Assembly: GCA_009763385.1 (NCBI GenBank)
Contig: CM019824.1
Span: 143,041,705-143,105,704 of the forward strand
Length of the DNA stretch: 64,000 nt
From: Coix lacryma-jobi var. lacryma-jobi
Taxonomy: Eukaryota > Streptophyta > Magnoliopsida > Poales > Poaceae
Direction: 5' to 3'
The notes beneath the pieces are model-generated. The model saw only the letters and a list, made by a program, of their open reading frames with translations. It was not told where the DNA came from and did no database searches. Both the position numbers and the translations under genes were made by a program. Positions 32,711 through 45,232 of the stretch are shown piece by piece (within the stretch, counting starts at the first letter, position 1; the number at the start of each line of letters is the position of its first letter).

Positions 32711-34289
32711 ATGAGTGCATTGTCAACTACCAACACAAATCATAATGAAACAGAAGAAGGAAGAAGAAGAGCAAACTCGACCAAATGACCCCAAAGCATA
32801 TCAAAGCCGAAGAAGGTCAAGTGGAAAGAGCAACACAACTTGGTTCCCAAAGACATGGGCAACGGCTCGACGCAACCAAGCAAAGCAAAGCTAGCCCTCA
32901 AGAAGAGGTAGAACAGGCTCAACACCGCTAGCGAGAAAGCTCGATACCAACTGAGGAGCATAAAGACAAGGTTGCTAGTCCTTCAAGAAAGAGGCAAAGG
33001 CTCAACACAACTAGCTACCAAAACTGCTCTGAACCAATTGGACAACAAAGCCAAAAATGCTAGTCCCTCAAGACAGAGGCACAGAGGCTCAACACAACTA
33101 GCAGAAAAGCTCTGAACCAATTGGGAGATTCAAACAACCTCAAAATCCGAGCAAACTCCAACTCAAGCTCCCCCTCCAATAGTGCACACAACTAAACCTA
33201 GGAAATCTCCCCCTTAGTTGATCTTATGATTTGGAGAATTTCTCCCCCTTAGTTGAAAATGCACCATCAAATAAATTTCTCCCTCTTGACAGAAGAACTC
33301 TCCCTCCAAATGCATATGAGTCAAAATGCAAGTTAGCAGCTTTAGGAATATAGTCTTTAGAAAATGAAGATGCTTGACAGAATGTTGATCCGATGACTCA
33401 ACAATATGGATGCTAGCAAAGGCTCAAACTGATCACCAAATACGAAATATGGACATGTGAGCAAAGTGCGCAGTTTTTAGCCAAAAGATATTCACCATCA
33501 ATCATAGCACTAAACATGTATAGACAGAAAGTCAAACAAGTGCTAAACATGTAGACAAGGTGAACTACCCCTAGCAAAGTTCAATCATCATGCTTTAGAA
33601 TGAAACAGAGACTTGTGTATTCAGATTTTATCGGAGTTGCAGCGGTTAAGTTACACAAGTTTAAATTTCAGCATGTGAGTGCGAGAGGTTGAAAGCTTAT
33701 CATTGCCTAACTTTTCAACTGTGCGAAGCCTATGCAGAAGCAATCAGAAGCTTAAAGCAACAATTTCGGTCATACACTACACAGCTCAAGTTTAACTCAA
33801 AGTGCAATGAGAAACAGTCTCGATACTGTGATGTGCTGACAAGCAATCCCATCTCGATCTTTCCAATTCACTTAACTTGGTTCAAAATTAAAGCAGCATA
33901 TGAACATACCAAGCAAGTGAATGACTCAGAACTAGAGACATAGCAACCTAGCATATATGAAAAGCACAAGTGATTTCACCACATTCTACACTTGCTAGTT
34001 GCATATCTCAATGGTGAACATTTTTCAAGTTTTATGTTCAATAAGCAGAATTCACCATTCAGAAAATACCTCAGCTCACAACATGTACAAGTGATCAGAA
34101 AGAGCATAAGCTACAAGCATCATCGAAAAGCATCGGAGCATACACTAAACAGAGCATAGTCGCATTCTAAAGATTATATAAATGAAGCTCTGAATTGAAA
34201 TATGCAATATGAAATGCAAAGATGCACGAAGAAACCGAAGGAAGGAAAAGAGTCAGTTTATGATACACGAACCAAAATGTTTCCCCCAA
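32711..34289 (-). other. Spacer between pol and PPT of element C
   Basis: 1.6 kb with no long frame. SIRE-type elements of dicots carry an env-like ORF in this position, but none is seen here. Three tandem-like units of about 85 bp start at 32890, 32974 and 33059 (GCTAGTCC.TCAAGA.AGAGG...GGCTCAACACAACTAGC). Confidence 0.7.
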
Positions 34290-37200
34290 CTAAAAGGGGA
34301 AACACACACCAAGCTCACCTCTCAACCTAGCAAAAGTTGATTGGTCCAAAGGCTTGGTGAAAATATCAGCCAACTGATGATGAGTATCGACATGGCAAAG
34401 GTCGATATCACCCTTCTCATAGTGGTCTCGCAGAAAGTGAAAGCGCACATCAATGTGTTTGGTCTTAGAGTGCAGCACGGGGTTCTTAGCAACGCTAATC
34501 GCACTCATGCTGTCACAAAGCAAAGGAACGCGAGAAAAACTCAGACCAAAATCACGCAAAGTGGCCATCATCCAGAGTAACTGGGAACAGCAGCTAGCCG
34601 CAACAACATACTCAGCCTCCGTGGTAGACTGGGCGACACTAGACTGCTTGCGACAAGACCACGAAATAAGAGAAGAACCAATAAACTGGCAAGTCCCAGA
34701 AGTGGACTTGCGATCAATACGGCAACCAGCAAAATCGGCATCGGAATAACCGCAAAGGGAGAGGGTGGAGAAAGCAGAATACCAAATCCCAAATTCTGGA
34801 GTGAAGGATAAGTACCTCATAATGCGCTTGACCGCCTGACGGTGCGAGGTGCGCGGCGACGACTGAAATCGCGCACAAAGGCACACCGCAAACTGGATGT
34901 CCGGGCGTGTCGCCGTCAGGTACAGCAGCGACCCGATCATACTTCGGTACTCCTTCTGGTCCACAGCTTCTCCATCCACATCCGCATCCAGGGCCGTCGT
35001 GGTCGACATGGGTGTTGGAAGAGGCTTGGCCTCACCCATATCAAACTTCTTCAGAATGTCCTTGGTATACTTACCCTAGTGCACGAACGTCCCCTCTCGG
35101 GATTGCTTGATTTGCAACCCGAGGAAAAACGTCAACTCGCCCATCATGCTCATCTCAAACTCCCTGCTCATAGTATCTGCAAACTTGGCAACCAAAGCGT
35201 GAGAAGAACCACCAAAAATGATATCATCCACGTAAATCTGGACCAAGAGAGTGCCATTGCCTTGCTTGAGGAGAAAAAGCGTTTTATCCACACATCCCAT
35301 TTTAAAACCCTTAGCAAGCAAAAAGGTTTTCAACCTATCATACCAGGCTCTACGGGCTTGTTTCAAACCATACAAGGCTTTGTGAAGTTTAAAGACATGG
35401 TTTGGAAACTTGGGATTTTCAAAACCGGGGGGTTGTCTCACATACACCTCTTCTTCTATGTAGCCGTTTAAGAAGGCACTCTTGACATCCATTTAATAAA
35501 GTTTAAACCCTTTGGATGCAGCAAAAGCCAAGAGTATCCTAATTGCCTCTAAACGAGCTACAGGAGCAAAAGTCTCCTCATAGTCTATCCCCTCCTTCTG
35601 ACTATACCCCTGGGCTACTAATCTATCCTTGTTTCTCACAACATGGCCATCCTCTCCTTGTTTGTTTTTGAAAACCCATTTTGTCCCGGTAGGATGACAG
35701 TCAGGAGGAAGAGGAACAAGAACCCAAACCCGATTTCTTTCAAAATTTTCCAACTCCTCATGCATGGCATTGACCCAATCCGGATCAGATAAAGCATGTC
35801 CAACATCTTGGGGTTCAAAATCAGCAACAAATGCAGAATGAGCAAAGTGAGAGATTTGTTGTGACCTTGACCGAGTGACCCGTTCGCCGATGCTGCCGAT
35901 CATCTGTTGAGGCGGGTGTTGGTGCTGGATGTGTCGTGGCGCCTCCCGAGCTGATGTAGCCTCCCCCTCAACAGCAGCTGGTGCCTCCTTGGGTACAAAA
36001 GGTACCGCTCGAGGTGGCGGATCCCACGACCCCCATGTAGTAGAGGAAGAAGGGTCGGGGCCGTGAGTCGTGGTAGAAGCCGTTCCTTGCGGCACAGCAG
36101 GTGGAGGAGGTGCTGGGTCATCCATCCCTTCAGCACCTTCGTCCTCATCATCAAAAAGAGGTTCTCCAACCTCATGATCACCTACACGCTCAAATGAGAA
36201 GAAGGACAAACCATGGTCTTGTCGAAGGTGACATCCGATGTCTCCATGACTCGGTTAGTATCAAGGTTAAGTACACGATATGCACGAGTGTGAGTGCCAT
36301 AACCCAAAAATACACTGTCGGAAGAACGAGACTCAAATTTGTCCAGGTTGCCTTTCTTGAGTATAAAACAGTGGCAACCAAAAACTCTAAAATAACTCAC
36401 CTTGGGGAGTTTTCCAAAACGCAACTCATAAGAAGTCTTTTTCAAGAAAGCTCGGAGAAAAATGCGATTGGAAATATAGCATGTAGTGCTCATAGCTTCG
36501 GCCCAATATCGCCTAGGAGTCCTATGCTCATCGAGCATCGTCCTGGCCATCTCTACAAGGGTCCAATTCTTCCTCTCTACAACACCATTTTGGGGCGATG
36601 TGTAGGGAGAAGAAAACTGATGCTCCAAACCCAAAGAGTTACAAAACTTCTCAAAATCCGAATTCTTGAATTCAGAACCATTATCACTCTGAATTGCTCG
36701 CATTGAGTTCAAAGGGAACTCATTCTGAAGACGCAAAATCAGATTGCGAGCAAAGGAGAAAGTCTCGGTCTTCTCAGCTAAAAAGAAGAACCACGAATAT
36801 CTTGAAAAATCGTCAACAACAAACCCGAGCCGGACCAACAAGGTCCATGTGTAAAAGCTCTCCAGGGTGCTTGGTCATGACCTGAGTCACTGGATGGTGG
36901 GGAGCGGCTACCATCTTCCCATGTCTACAAGAATGGCAAACAAGATCCTTCTCCATGGACAACTTGGGCAATCCTCGGATTAAGCCAAGTGAGCTAAGTC
37001 TTGCAAGCAAGTCAAAGCTCAGGTGACCGAGTCTCCTATGCCACTTCCAAAGATCAGAGGAGGAAGGTCCAGCCAAAAGACATCGAGAAATTCCAAACGA
37101 CTCCGAGAAATTCGCACGAAAGACTTTTCCAAAGGGCAAAATCAAACATACAAGATTGCCCTGAGGATCCAAAATGCGACTGAGATTCGGTTTTAAACGA

Positions 37201-37450
37201 ACCTCATAGTCATCATCAAAAAGTTGCAAAACAGAAAGAAGGTTAAAATGCAAGTTAGAACAAGAGCAACATCGCGCAACACAAAGTGCTCATTAACTCG
37301 CACCGACCCACGAGACAACACCTTACCTTTGCTATTGTCGCCGAAGGTGATAAACTCCTTTCCGGCGACCGAACTAAGACTGGAGAACCACTTGGCGTTT
37401 CCGGTCATGTGCCTCGAACACCCGGAATCCACCAACCAAACGTTCTCCAA
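34290..37450 (-). pseudogene. Pol of element C (PR-IN-RT-RH), several defects
   Basis: Minus-strand order: aspartic protease (WLVDSGCSRHMTG near 37430), integrase HHCC (WHRRLGHLS...CHSCRHGKM, about 37110-36920) and DDE core (RAIQSDNGSEFKN), RT (WVNAMHEELENFERN, YVDD at about 35230, ALYGLKQARRAWY), RNase H (GYSDADFAGC, SSVAQSTTEAEYVV, ADIFTKPLD), ending GVCFPF at 34290. Breaks: frameshift near 37255 in protease, about 29 nt deleted near 36830 in integrase, CAA to TAA at about 35491-35493, CAG to TAG at about 35076-35078. RNase H is intact over 250 codons. Sequence quality is far better than in element B. Confidence 0.93.
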
Positions 37451-37464
37451 TCGTTTTACCTACA

Positions 37465-40088
37465 TCAATAAAAAGACATAGGGTGAGCATACTGTCCAAC
37501 ACTGGGGTTAGTGAAGTAGGAAGAATACCAGTGTTGGGCCGGCTGCTCAAAAGAACGGTTAGCAGAAAAACCATTCCTAGCACGCCTACGGGAAGAGCGA
37601 TCACCGCGCTGAGGAAAACGTGGTCCGCTAAGGGAGGAGCGTCCATCGCGATACTCAAAACGCGGTGGGGGAAAACGCTCAACTACAAAGCCACCGCCAC
37701 GGGGTCCATAGCCCACAACTGCAGGCTCCCGCCGGGCACGACCTCCTCGCGGCCTAGGCCTAGGAATTTGAGGTTTTGGACCTCTAGGCCTAGCAGCATG
37801 CCTCTGAACGTTCGGCACATGTACATCATGGAAAGGATGGTACATGTCCGGGTTGTTCATCTCCTTTGTACGGCGCGCCTCTCTCTTGCGCCGAAAGCAA
37901 AACTAACTCAAGTGTCCATCTCTCCCACAGTGCTCACAATGGTACCTCACCGCTCTCATAGGGGGTTGTTGGTACTCACGGTAGTGGGTGTGGATCACTT
38001 TGCCCTTCTGTGGCATAAGCTCCTCCTGGATGGGTGGCATTGTGTCCAGCTTGTTCTTGAGGTGGTTTGGTTTAGGAGCCCACGACTGTTTCTTGGGTGG
38101 AGCTCTTGGAGGTTCAACAAACACCCCATCCTTGGTGTTAGGCTTAAGAGGCTCTTTGGGTGGAATCTTGGTAAGTTTGGGAGTAGTGGTGGAGTTGGGC
38201 TTCTCACATGGGTTCAGACCACTCGACTCTCCAATCTTCCCAAAAGAAGAAACATCAACACCTGGAGCAAAGCCTACACCAGGACCTCCAGCAGCATGCT
38301 TGAACTGGGAGATCATCATCCCAAGCTGTGGCTCACCACTAGACACCCATGACAAGATGGTCCGAAGGTATGTGTTTTCTTCGTCGGTTTGCATCTTGTC
38401 ATGCTTCACGTTCGCGATCTCCATCTCCAAACCCTCACAAAGAACGCACCTAGTCACACAAGTGCTACCCGAGCTGGCCTTCTCAAGAGACACAATCTTG
38501 GCATTCTTCTCTGCCAACTCGGTTTGCAAGCCAGCACATGACTTGCACGCACCCAACAGCGAGGATCTAGCCTTAAGCTCATCCACCACTCCTACCAACG
38601 CAACATACTTACCTCTCAAAGTGAGAAGGTCAGTCATGTGCGTGGTGCACATCTCGCACTCCTCCTCCTCTGTAACAACAACGGTGGACTTGACAGATTC
38701 AAGTTCCTTCACCGTATCCTCCAACTTCTGCCTAAACTCCTTACGCTCTCTAGCAGCACGCCTAAGCAACTTATCTTGACTAAGGAGAGCGGCAGTAAGT
38801 TTCTCGATCTCAGCAGAAACCTCATCGGGGGTCTGAGATACCTGGGAGGTGTCGTCGTCGTCATCGTCATTCCGAGGAGTCTCCTCCAGCTCACCATCGA
38901 CCTCCTTGCCGAGGGCCATGGTGCAGAAGCCCTCGTTGTCGGCAAAGAAGCAGAGGCCGTTCAGCTTGTCCTCAATCCTCTTCTTCTTCTCGGACTCGTC
39001 GTCGCTTGAGGCAGCAGAGTCGTCATCCGAGTCGTCGATGTCGCTGAGCGTGGCAAAGAACGCACGCTGCTCAGCCTGGGCCTTCTCCAAGTACTTCGTC
39101 TTGATGTACTCCTTGTCGAAGCCGCCCTTCCGCTTGTGCTTCGCGGGGACGTACTTCTCCTTGCGCTTGCCGGAGTCATACTTGTGCCCATGATCCGCCT
39201 TGCCGAAGACTTTCTTGTTCTTCTTCGGGCAATTGGCGATGAAGTGGTTGGGTCGCCGCACTCGAAGCATCCCGAGCGTCCTCCTCCGCGGCGACGGTTC
39301 ATGCGGTTGTTGTGGAACCGCGAGAACCGGTTGGCGAGCAAAGCCAACTCGTCATCCCCCATGAACTCAAGCTGCTCCTCTGTGACAGATAGAAGTGAAG
39401 ACAAAGCAAAGCCTCCAGAGGGGTTAGCAGAAGATCCAGAAAGCAAAGCCATCGACGGGCCAGAAGGATTTTCATAAGAAGCCCTCGCCATGGCATCGAT
39501 CTCACTGGACTTGAGCTTACTAAAGAGCTTGTCGCATGTGAGAGTCTCATAGTTAGGCGATTCGATGATCGCCTGGACCTTTGAGTCCCACACCGACCGA
39601 TCAAGAGTATGCAGAAGCTTCAAAGCTCTCTCATGATCGTCGAAAGGCAACAACTCCTTGTTAGCCCTCATCCTGTTGACAATCACCTGAAAGCGAGCGA
39701 ATAAACTCTCTATGCTCTCGCCAGGCATATGTCGAAAATTCTCATACTCTCGCTTGTGCGACTCATAGAGACGGGTTTTGACTTGAGAGGTTCCCTCATG
39801 GAAACGCATGAGGGATGCCCAAATCTCCCGAGCCGTAGCGAGGTGAGAAATACGATCAAACTCTGTCATGCTCAAGCATGAGAAAAGAGCATTACGGGCT
39901 CGGCTATTAGCATCGTGATCATCGATCTGACGCTGAGTAACACGAGCAGCCAAGACCACGTAATCAGCAGAGTTGCAAATATCCCAGATGGAAGCACCCA
40001 TACTCTGCAGAAAGGCCGACATGCGTATCTTCCAATATGCATAGTTCGTCCCATCGAAAAACGGCGGTTTGCCCACGCCGCGATCCAT
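37465..40088 (-). pseudogene. Gag of element C, frameshifted in the zinc knuckle
   Basis: The minus-strand ATG at 40088 opens MDRGVGKPPFFDGTNYAYWK. The Copia gag core covers about 280 codons. The zinc knuckle is split: GCFECGDP is in one frame and NHFIANCPK in another, because one base is missing near 39247 (element B has the intact version). The second frame continues as an acidic region, coiled coil with CEMC, CKSC and CVLC motifs, and a Pro/Lys-rich region to a stop at 37903-37905 inside the second CCHC motif (CEHCGRDGHLS then TAG). An Arg/Gly-rich tail continues to the TGA at 37465-37467. Apart from the two defects the gag reads clean. Confidence 0.93.
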
Positions 40089-40137
40089 GTCGCCTTCGGT
40101 GGATCTAGAAACGGCTAAGGTGGAAGATCCTTAACCT

Positions 40138-40149
40138 GCTCTGATACCA
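40138..40149 (-). promoter_or_regulatory. PBS of element C (tRNA-iMet type)
   Basis: Minus strand TGGTATCAGAGC, two bases from the 5' LTR. Confidence 0.95.
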
Positions 40150-40151
40150 AT

Positions 40152-42220
40152 TGAAGGACCGAGAATGCAATAGCAAGGCGACCAGAGGGGGGGTGAATGG
40201 GAGCTCAAAAATTTCTCTTGAAACTTTGGCCTTTTGTCCCCAAAATCAACCCCAAGAGCTTCGATCGAAACCGTGATGCCAACGACCCTTGGAAGAGGGT
40301 GGATGATCCCTAGGATCACAGCGAGGCACCACAAAACGATAGCGAGTCAAACGTCAAAAGCACTGGAGCAAGTTCGACTCTGGAAACCGGGTCCCAAACG
40401 TAGATTGAAGGCTACGTCGGGAAATCCCCAAATACTGATGCTAACAAGTAGCAAAGATACCTAGAGAGGTTCCTAGGTGAACACTAGAATCAAACGAGAA
40501 GTCCAGAAACCAAACGGAGAAGCCGGGAGAGCAAACGCACTAAACCGCAACAAAGCAGCCAACTCGCGGACTGTCCGGGCTACAAACTGCGGACTATCTG
40601 CCCAACGGTGGACTGTCCGGAATCAGGCGGCGGACTGTCCGCCGGCTAAAAGAGCAAAACAATAGTGTTGCTGAAACACCTCTGGACAGTCACGGACTGT
40701 CCGCGGGTTGCAACGACGGACTGTCCGCCGATCAACCTGGACACCAACAGTAGGAACCCGCGGCCACTGATCTGGCCAAGTCCCCGACGCGCGGACTGTC
40801 CGCGGGAGGAACGGCGGACTGTCCGCGACCTCCCAGTGAGGGCGATTTTGGTCGCCCCTCACACAACTCTTCCCAAATCCGAATCAAATCACAATCCCGT
40901 GTTTCCAAACTTGGAGAGAATGATCACGAGGTAGTTAGGAGACTATTCCCAAGAAATCATCTGCTCAAATCGATTCAATCACCGGGAAATCGAAAAGGGA
41001 GGAGTATGAACGAAAAAGCGCCACGAAAACGAAATCAACCCGATCTACTTGTTCGTGAGAAGTTAGATGAATTCCTTCGGTGGAAATGATCTCCTCACTA
41101 TAAAGAACAAGTTGATTCAAACGGATTTCACAAAAACGCAGTAGAGAGAGAGATCGAGTGACGGGAAAATCGCGAAGAAACGAAGAACACGAACAAAACG
41201 CGAATCAAGTCATCGATCTGCAACCGTGTGGCTACCACACGCTACAATAGTGAGATTACGGTCTCACTTCCTCAAAATCTCCAGTACACAGAGGTATGGT
41301 TCTCTGCGGATCTCAGTAGCTACAGCAGGGGATTGGGAGAGCAGGAAACCCTAGAAGCAAAGAGCAAATGACTGAGATAGGATGGGAGGAGGGTGTCTCC
41401 CTCTACTTATCCTAATTCTAATTCCTACTCTACCCCTCACTAATTACAGAGCGAACCAGCTAAACCCTAGGGTTATTCTGGACCAACTCGTGGTAGGTGG
41501 TGATCCGACGGCCACGCCCGCACAACTGGTAGCGTTGCCTCGACGCAACCTCACCGATTGCCGCCACGTGCCGCCACCGCTCTGCACGTCCTTTCCTGGA
41601 CTTCGCCCCCGGTTTTGAGGCCCAAACCGGGAAACCAGCCTTCACGACCAACCCCCAGTTTTGAGGCCCAAACCGGGAAACCAGCCATCCATGGCCTGAG
41701 TTTTGAGGCCCAAACTCAGCAAACCCGCAGCACCCAGGTTTTGAGGCCCAAACCTGGAAACCGTCCTCAGCCCGAGTTTTATGGCCAAACTCAGAAACCG
41801 TCCTCGCCCAGGTTTTGAGGCCCAAACCTGGAAACCGTCCACTCGGTGGTTTTTCTGTGGCTCAACCACCAAACCGAGCCGTAGATGGGATGCACCGCCC
41901 GTGCACCCCGTCCACCGACACGTGTCCCCAAGTCCTCGACCCAGGCAACACCGTGCCCGCAAGTCTTCGCTCGTCGCTGTCCCAGGCTGTCAGCCACCAC
42001 AGCTGATCCTCAGGCCACCGGTCCCTCAGTCCAAGCCTCACGTCCGCCCTTCGCCACTCTCGGTCCATCGGCACGGCATGTCTCTACTTGACCTTCACCT
42101 TGCCTTTGATCACTGTATTCGTGCTCGACACCTACACAACACAAGCCAAAGAACGTGCGCATTATCACAGTTGACAATCACTCATCACTCAGAGACTCGG
42201 CATACACCCATGTATCCGCA
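40152..42220 (-). repeat. 5' LTR of element C
   Basis: 2069 bp. By eye about 22 differences from the 3' LTR in the first 600 bp (plus coordinates), fewer per length beyond 41240. Same motif set: CGGACTGTCCG copies at 40565-40830 and the hairpin array at about 41608-41870. Confidence 0.97.
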
Positions 42221-42970
42221 TATACTAGTTGGGTTACCTGGAACATGCCTGTGTGCGATCATTGTATGTTATAGGGTGCTCTAGTTGGTTGTGCACACGA
42301 TTAGAGTAGTAAGAGACGGTTTAAGCGTGGTGCTTAGACATTATCTTACCTTTTGTTGTCGCCTGTCGCACGGATAGATAGTGGTAGCCAGCACGTGGTG
42401 ACAGCCCTAAATCTGGTCTCTGGAGTCCACCACGTGTTTATAGGCAGGATTTAAAGGATAAGGCTGAGCATGATGTTCTGACAGTAAGAGTCTCTATGCT
42501 CCCTGTCCGCTCGTCGCCTAGCACACTTGTTGTGAGGGCTTAATCTAGTTAAACTTTGGTGTGATTGAACTGAGTGCATAGGAGTAGAAGTAAAGTCATA
42601 GGAGTCCCATACTCTCTCATTGTCCTCCCACCTAGCTATACTTACTAGTTATATTTTTATCTTCCACTTAGTTTGTTTCATCATCACCTATTTACCCAAA
42701 GTCGTTTACCTCTCTCTGGTAGTTGGTACTAAGTTGTTGTTTCTGTGTGGATCTCTTGCTTGCTTATTGTTTCTAGCTATCGCTTTCCCTTGGGATAAAA
42801 TAAATAATGATACCTTGGAATACTCCCGGGTGAAGTTCTACAGCGGTATATTTTGTGCGCTTGCGGAATTACCCTATAGATATAAGAATTACCGACAAGA
42901 CACTTTCGGCGCTATCACTGAGGACAGGCTCACACCCTGTTCTTAGAGGTGACGTTATGAAGTGTCAACA

Positions 42971-43770
42971 ACGTTCGTGCACCAGGGCAAGTACATGAAG
43001 GATATTGTGAAGAAGTTTGATATGGGTGAGGCCAAGCCTCTTTCAACACCCATGTCAACCACGACGGCCCTGTATGCAAACGAGGATGGAGAAGTTGTGG
43101 ACTAGAAGGAGTACCAGAGTATGATCGGCTCCCTACTATACCTAACGGTGACACGATAGTACATTTAGTTCGCTATGTGTCTTTGTGCATGCTATCAGGC
43201 ATCGCCGCACACCTCTCACCGTCAGGCGGTCAAGCGCATTATGAGGTACCTTCATTTCACACCTGAGTTTGGTTTATGGTATTTGCTTCTTCTACCCTCT
43301 CCCATTGCGGTTATTTGGATGCCGATTTTGCTGGTTGTCGTATTGATCGTAAGTCCACTTCTGGGACTTGTTAGTTTTTGGGCTCTTCTCTTGTTTCTTG
43401 GTCTTCTCGCAAGAAGTCTAGTGTCGCTCAGTCTACCACAAAGGCTGAATATGTTGCTGCGGCTAGTTGCTGTTCTCAATTACTTTGGATGATAGCCACT
43501 TTGTGTGATTTTGGTCTAAGATTTTCTCGAGTTCCTTTGCTTTGTGACAGTACGAGTGCGATTAGCGTTGCTAAGAACCCCGTGCTTCATTCTAAGACCA
43601 AACACATTGATGTGCACTTTCATTTTCTGCGAGACCATTATGAGAAGGGAGGTATGGACCTTAGGCATGTTGACACTCATATTCAGTTGGCCGATATCTT
43701 TACCAAGCCTTTGGACCAATCAACCTTTGCCAGGTTGAGGGGTGAGCTTGGTGTGTGTTTCCCATTTTAG
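42971..43770 (+). pseudogene. Pol pseudogene of element B, 3' part (RNase H)
   Basis: Continues element B pol after LTR G: ACGTTCGTGCACCAGGGC picks up the reading interrupted at 29548. Contains KKFDMGEAKPLSTPMS, RQAVKRIMRYLHFTPEFG, then in another frame SSVAQSTTKAEYVAAASCC and ADIFTKPLDQSTFARLRG, ending GVCFPF with TAG at 43768-43770. Stops at about 43105 and 43158 and a frame change near 43280-43370 disable it. Confidence 0.9.
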
Positions 43771-45221
43771 ATATGGGATCACTTTCTTGTATTATATGTC
43801 TTCTTGATGTATAGTCTACTTTTCCTTCTTAGCTTTCTGCATTGCATGTGTATCATACTTGCACTTTGAGCTTCATTTATATTCTGTCTAGATTGATACT
43901 ATGCTCTATTTTCACATGCTTGTATGATACTTAGTTTATGCAATTTGAGCTCTTTATGATCATGTGACTTAACCTGATGAGCTAAGTATGGTTTTTGCAA
44001 TGGTGAACTTGCTTAATAACTGTTGAATCTTAAAACAGTTCACCATTAGCTTTGGCAACTAGTATAAGTAGGCCTTGTCACTCTTGAGCTTGCTTTGTTA
44101 TAATAGGTTGCTATGTCTCTAGCTTGGAGTTGGTCGCTTCCATTGTATATACTCTGATGTGCTAAAATGCTAAAATCTGAAAACCAAGCTAAGAGATAAT
44201 GAAAAGATTGAGGTGGGATTGCACTACCACACCTCACTGTATCGAGACTGCTTCCCTTTGCACTTTGGGATGAACTTGAGCAGTGTAGTGTATGACCGAA
44301 ACCATAACCTTAAGCTTGTGATAGTCTTTGACTTAGGCTTCGCTTGGTTAAAAAGTTAGGAATGTGGTGCTCTCAACCCCTCCCATTCACTTGACATGTA
44401 TAACTCTTGTAAAAGTTGTTTAAATTCAAAATGAGATGGGTTGTATATGGCTTGTTGATTGACACTTGCTTTGAGGTAGTTCACCGGTGTAGTTTTGTTA
44501 GCTCTAGTTGATGACATGCCTATTTACATGCTAACTGTTATTTCTATGGTGAACTTGATCTGTTGCCTTAACGTTCATATATAAAATTGTTTTGCCAATC
44601 TTGTTAGTTGTATGATCATGATGAGCTTCTGTTAGCTTTAGGGCTCTTTTCTTATTCACTTGTGCAAATAGAGCATTTTATCACTCTGGATAGCATATTT
44701 TTGAAGCTTTTGCATTCATTTAGTCTCTTTTAGGCTCTCATGCTTTGCTCTTGATATGTGCATTATCAACTAAGGGGAGAAATATTGTCAAATCATAACT
44801 TGTTGTGATGCAACTTTCAAGGGGGAGTAAACTTGTTGTTGTGTGCTAGTGTCCAGGGGGAGTTTGCTCGGTTTGTTTGTCGAGTTTTCAGTTGGTTTGG
44901 ATTGGAGCTAGTTGTGTTGAGCCTTTGCCTCTTTCTCGAGGGACTAGCTGTTCTACTCAGTTTTGGCCTATTTTGCTCTGAACTTCTTGCTAGTGGTGTT
45001 GAGCCCGTTCTGCCTCTTCTTGAGGGCTAGCTTTGCTTTGCTTGGTTGCATCGAGCCGTTGCCCATGTCTTTGGGGACCAAGTTGTCTTGCTCACTCCAC
45101 TTGACCTTCTCTCGGATTTGCTTCGCTTTGGTCATTTGGATGAGTTCTCTCTTCTTTCTCCTTCTTTCTTCTTTTCTTTTTACTCTATGATTTGTGGTTG
45201 GTAGTTGACAATGCACTCATC
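43771..45221 (+). other. Spacer between pol and PPT of element B
   Basis: Counterpart of 32711-34289. No env-like frame. It includes two imperfect units of about 80 bp (near 44895-45030, TTGAGCC...CTCGAGGGACTAGC) homologous to the three units in element C. Confidence 0.65.
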
Positions 45222-45232
45222 AAGGGGGAGAT
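45222..45232 (+). promoter_or_regulatory. Polypurine tract of element B
   Basis: AAGGGGGAGAT directly before TGCGGATGC of the 3' LTR. Confidence 0.85.

Larger units (their letters stand above)
30616..42220 (-). mobile_element. Copia element C (SIRE/Maximus type), complete
   Basis: 11,605 bp between perfect TATAC duplications (30611-30615 and 42221-42225), minus strand. Order on that strand: 5' LTR 42220-40152, PBS, gag 40088-37465, pol 37450-34290, 1.6 kb spacer, PPT 32710-32699, 3' LTR 32698-30616. The LTRs are 2069 and 2083 bp and similar throughout, so it is the youngest large element here, consistent with being innermost in the nest. It carries a frameshift in the zinc knuckle, one in protease, a deletion in integrase and two in-frame stops, so it is not autonomous. 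Confidence 0.97.
29549..42970 (+). mobile_element. Gypsy solo LTR G (interrupted by element C)
   Basis: Starts TGTTGACGG and ends GTGTCAACA, with flanking ACATT (29544-29548) and ACGTT (42971-42975), one CpG-type change apart. It interrupts the RT/RNase H part of element B at one codon position. Without C and one TATAC copy it is 1812 bp. The right part (42226-42970) shares with the H LTRs the GCGTGGTGCTTAG, GGTGACAGCCCT and TCCACCACGT blocks, so G is a solo LTR of an Athila-like Gypsy related to H. A TATA-like CCTATAAATAGAGGC lies at 30301-30315. Confidence 0.88.

Noticed and set aside
32259..32711. 150-codon frame with repeated FEAQTWKPS-like units, and its twin near 41781-42284
   Set aside because: Produced by the hairpin repeats of the LTR; frame not kept between LTR copies of B and C.
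37483..38779. Two long antisense frames (289 and 263 codons)
   Set aside because: Shadows of the gag of element C on the opposite strand; composition follows the gag codons.
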